Origin: CAZKTS01 sp964555735
GTDB lineage: Bacteria; Actinomycetota; Acidimicrobiia; IMCC26256; PALSA-555
Direction of reading: 5' to 3'
Length of the DNA: 5,444 nt
Assembly: GCA_964555735.1 (NCBI GenBank)
Contig: CAZKTS010000214.1
Location: forward strand, 1 to 5,444
Position numbers and translations under genes: made by a program. Position 1 is the stretch's first letter; the number at the start of each line of letters is the position of its first letter. The notes under the pieces were generated by a model that was given only the letters and a program-made list of their open reading frames with translations, had not been told where the DNA came from and did not search any database. Of the stretch, positions 5,305 to 5,444 are shown piece after piece.

Positions 5305-5444
5305 TTACGGGGTTCGGCCGATGAACGCGAGGAGCTTGGTCTGGACGTCGGCGTCGTCGGGCACCTCGACACGCGGGCCGTACTGGCCGCTCTGGCGCAG
5401 GACCTCGTCCATCGGCAGCATGCCCTCGAGCACCACCGCACACG
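5305..5444 (-). CDS. Unrecognised protein, C-terminal 45 codons (cut by right edge)
   Basis: An open frame enters from the right edge and ends at TAA (5307-5305). Its last residues read VVLEGMLPMDEVLRQSGQYG, then PRVEVPDDADVQTKLLAFIG, then RTP. Codon third positions are almost all G or C, as in neighbouring genes, and the residue mix is that of a folded protein, whereas the overlapping frame is Arg/Gly/Pro-rich. I do not recognise the family from this piece. It lies 50 bases upstream of the hemerythrin-type gene in the same direction, so the two may form an operon. The fragment has no internal start that looks like a true gene start. Confidence 0.65.
   Translation of the reverse strand, partial: CAVVLEGMLPMDEVLRQSGQYGPRVEVPDDADVQTKLLAFIGRTP

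Noticed and set aside
5255..5443. A 63-residue N-terminal extension of the hemerythrin-like protein reading to the right edge.
   Set aside because: The extension is Arg/Pro/Gly-rich, overlaps the better-looking end of the upstream gene in another frame, and has no ribosome binding site. The ATG at 5254 has GAGG eight bases upstream.

Overview
The window is about 5.4 kb of gene-dense, high-GC DNA. Codon third positions are strongly G/C, genes start with ATG or GTG, several genes carry GGAGG-type ribosome binding sites, and two appear to be leaderless. There is also a Ddn-type (deazaflavin/F420-associated) nitroreductase family protein. Together these point to an actinomycete-like bacterium (Actinomycetota). 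An Acidimicrobiia-type lineage is my guess, not something the sequence proves. No rRNA, tRNA, CRISPR array, insertion sequence or phage gene was seen.

Left part, minus strand: the first 52 codons of an ArsR-family repressor run off the left edge. Behind it lies a near-consensus promoter whose -10 box sits six bases before the GTG start, with an imperfect dyad inside it. This is the layout expected of a leaderless, self-repressed regulator gene. Upstream of that lie a pyrimidine-rich spacer and a Ddn/DUF385-type nitroreductase family gene, also on the minus strand.

Middle, plus strand: divergent from the nitroreductase gene is a 67-residue two-helix membrane protein with a very strong ribosome binding site. 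It is followed at once by a long GC-rich hairpin. Then comes a two-gene operon: a CocE/NonD-type serine hydrolase (578 aa, probably leaderless) and, 13 bases further on, a thiamine-diphosphate enzyme of the benzoylformate decarboxylase/acetolactate synthase superfamily (538 aa). The tight spacing suggests joint action. The hydrolase could open an ester or amide and the ThDP enzyme could decarboxylate or ligate a 2-oxo acid derived from the product. The substrate cannot be read from the sequence.

Right part, minus strand: convergent with the ThDP gene, with only seven bases between the stop codons, is a 233-aa hemerythrin HHE-type protein with a complete set of likely di-iron ligands. Upstream of it, in the same direction, is the last 45 codons of an unrecognised gene cut by the right edge. 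The two convergent stop codons lie in opposite arms of one perfect small palindrome.

The most noteworthy points are the uncharacterised CocE-ThDP enzyme pair with altered active-site surroundings, the two leaderless promoters with identical geometry, and the regulatory-looking hairpins.
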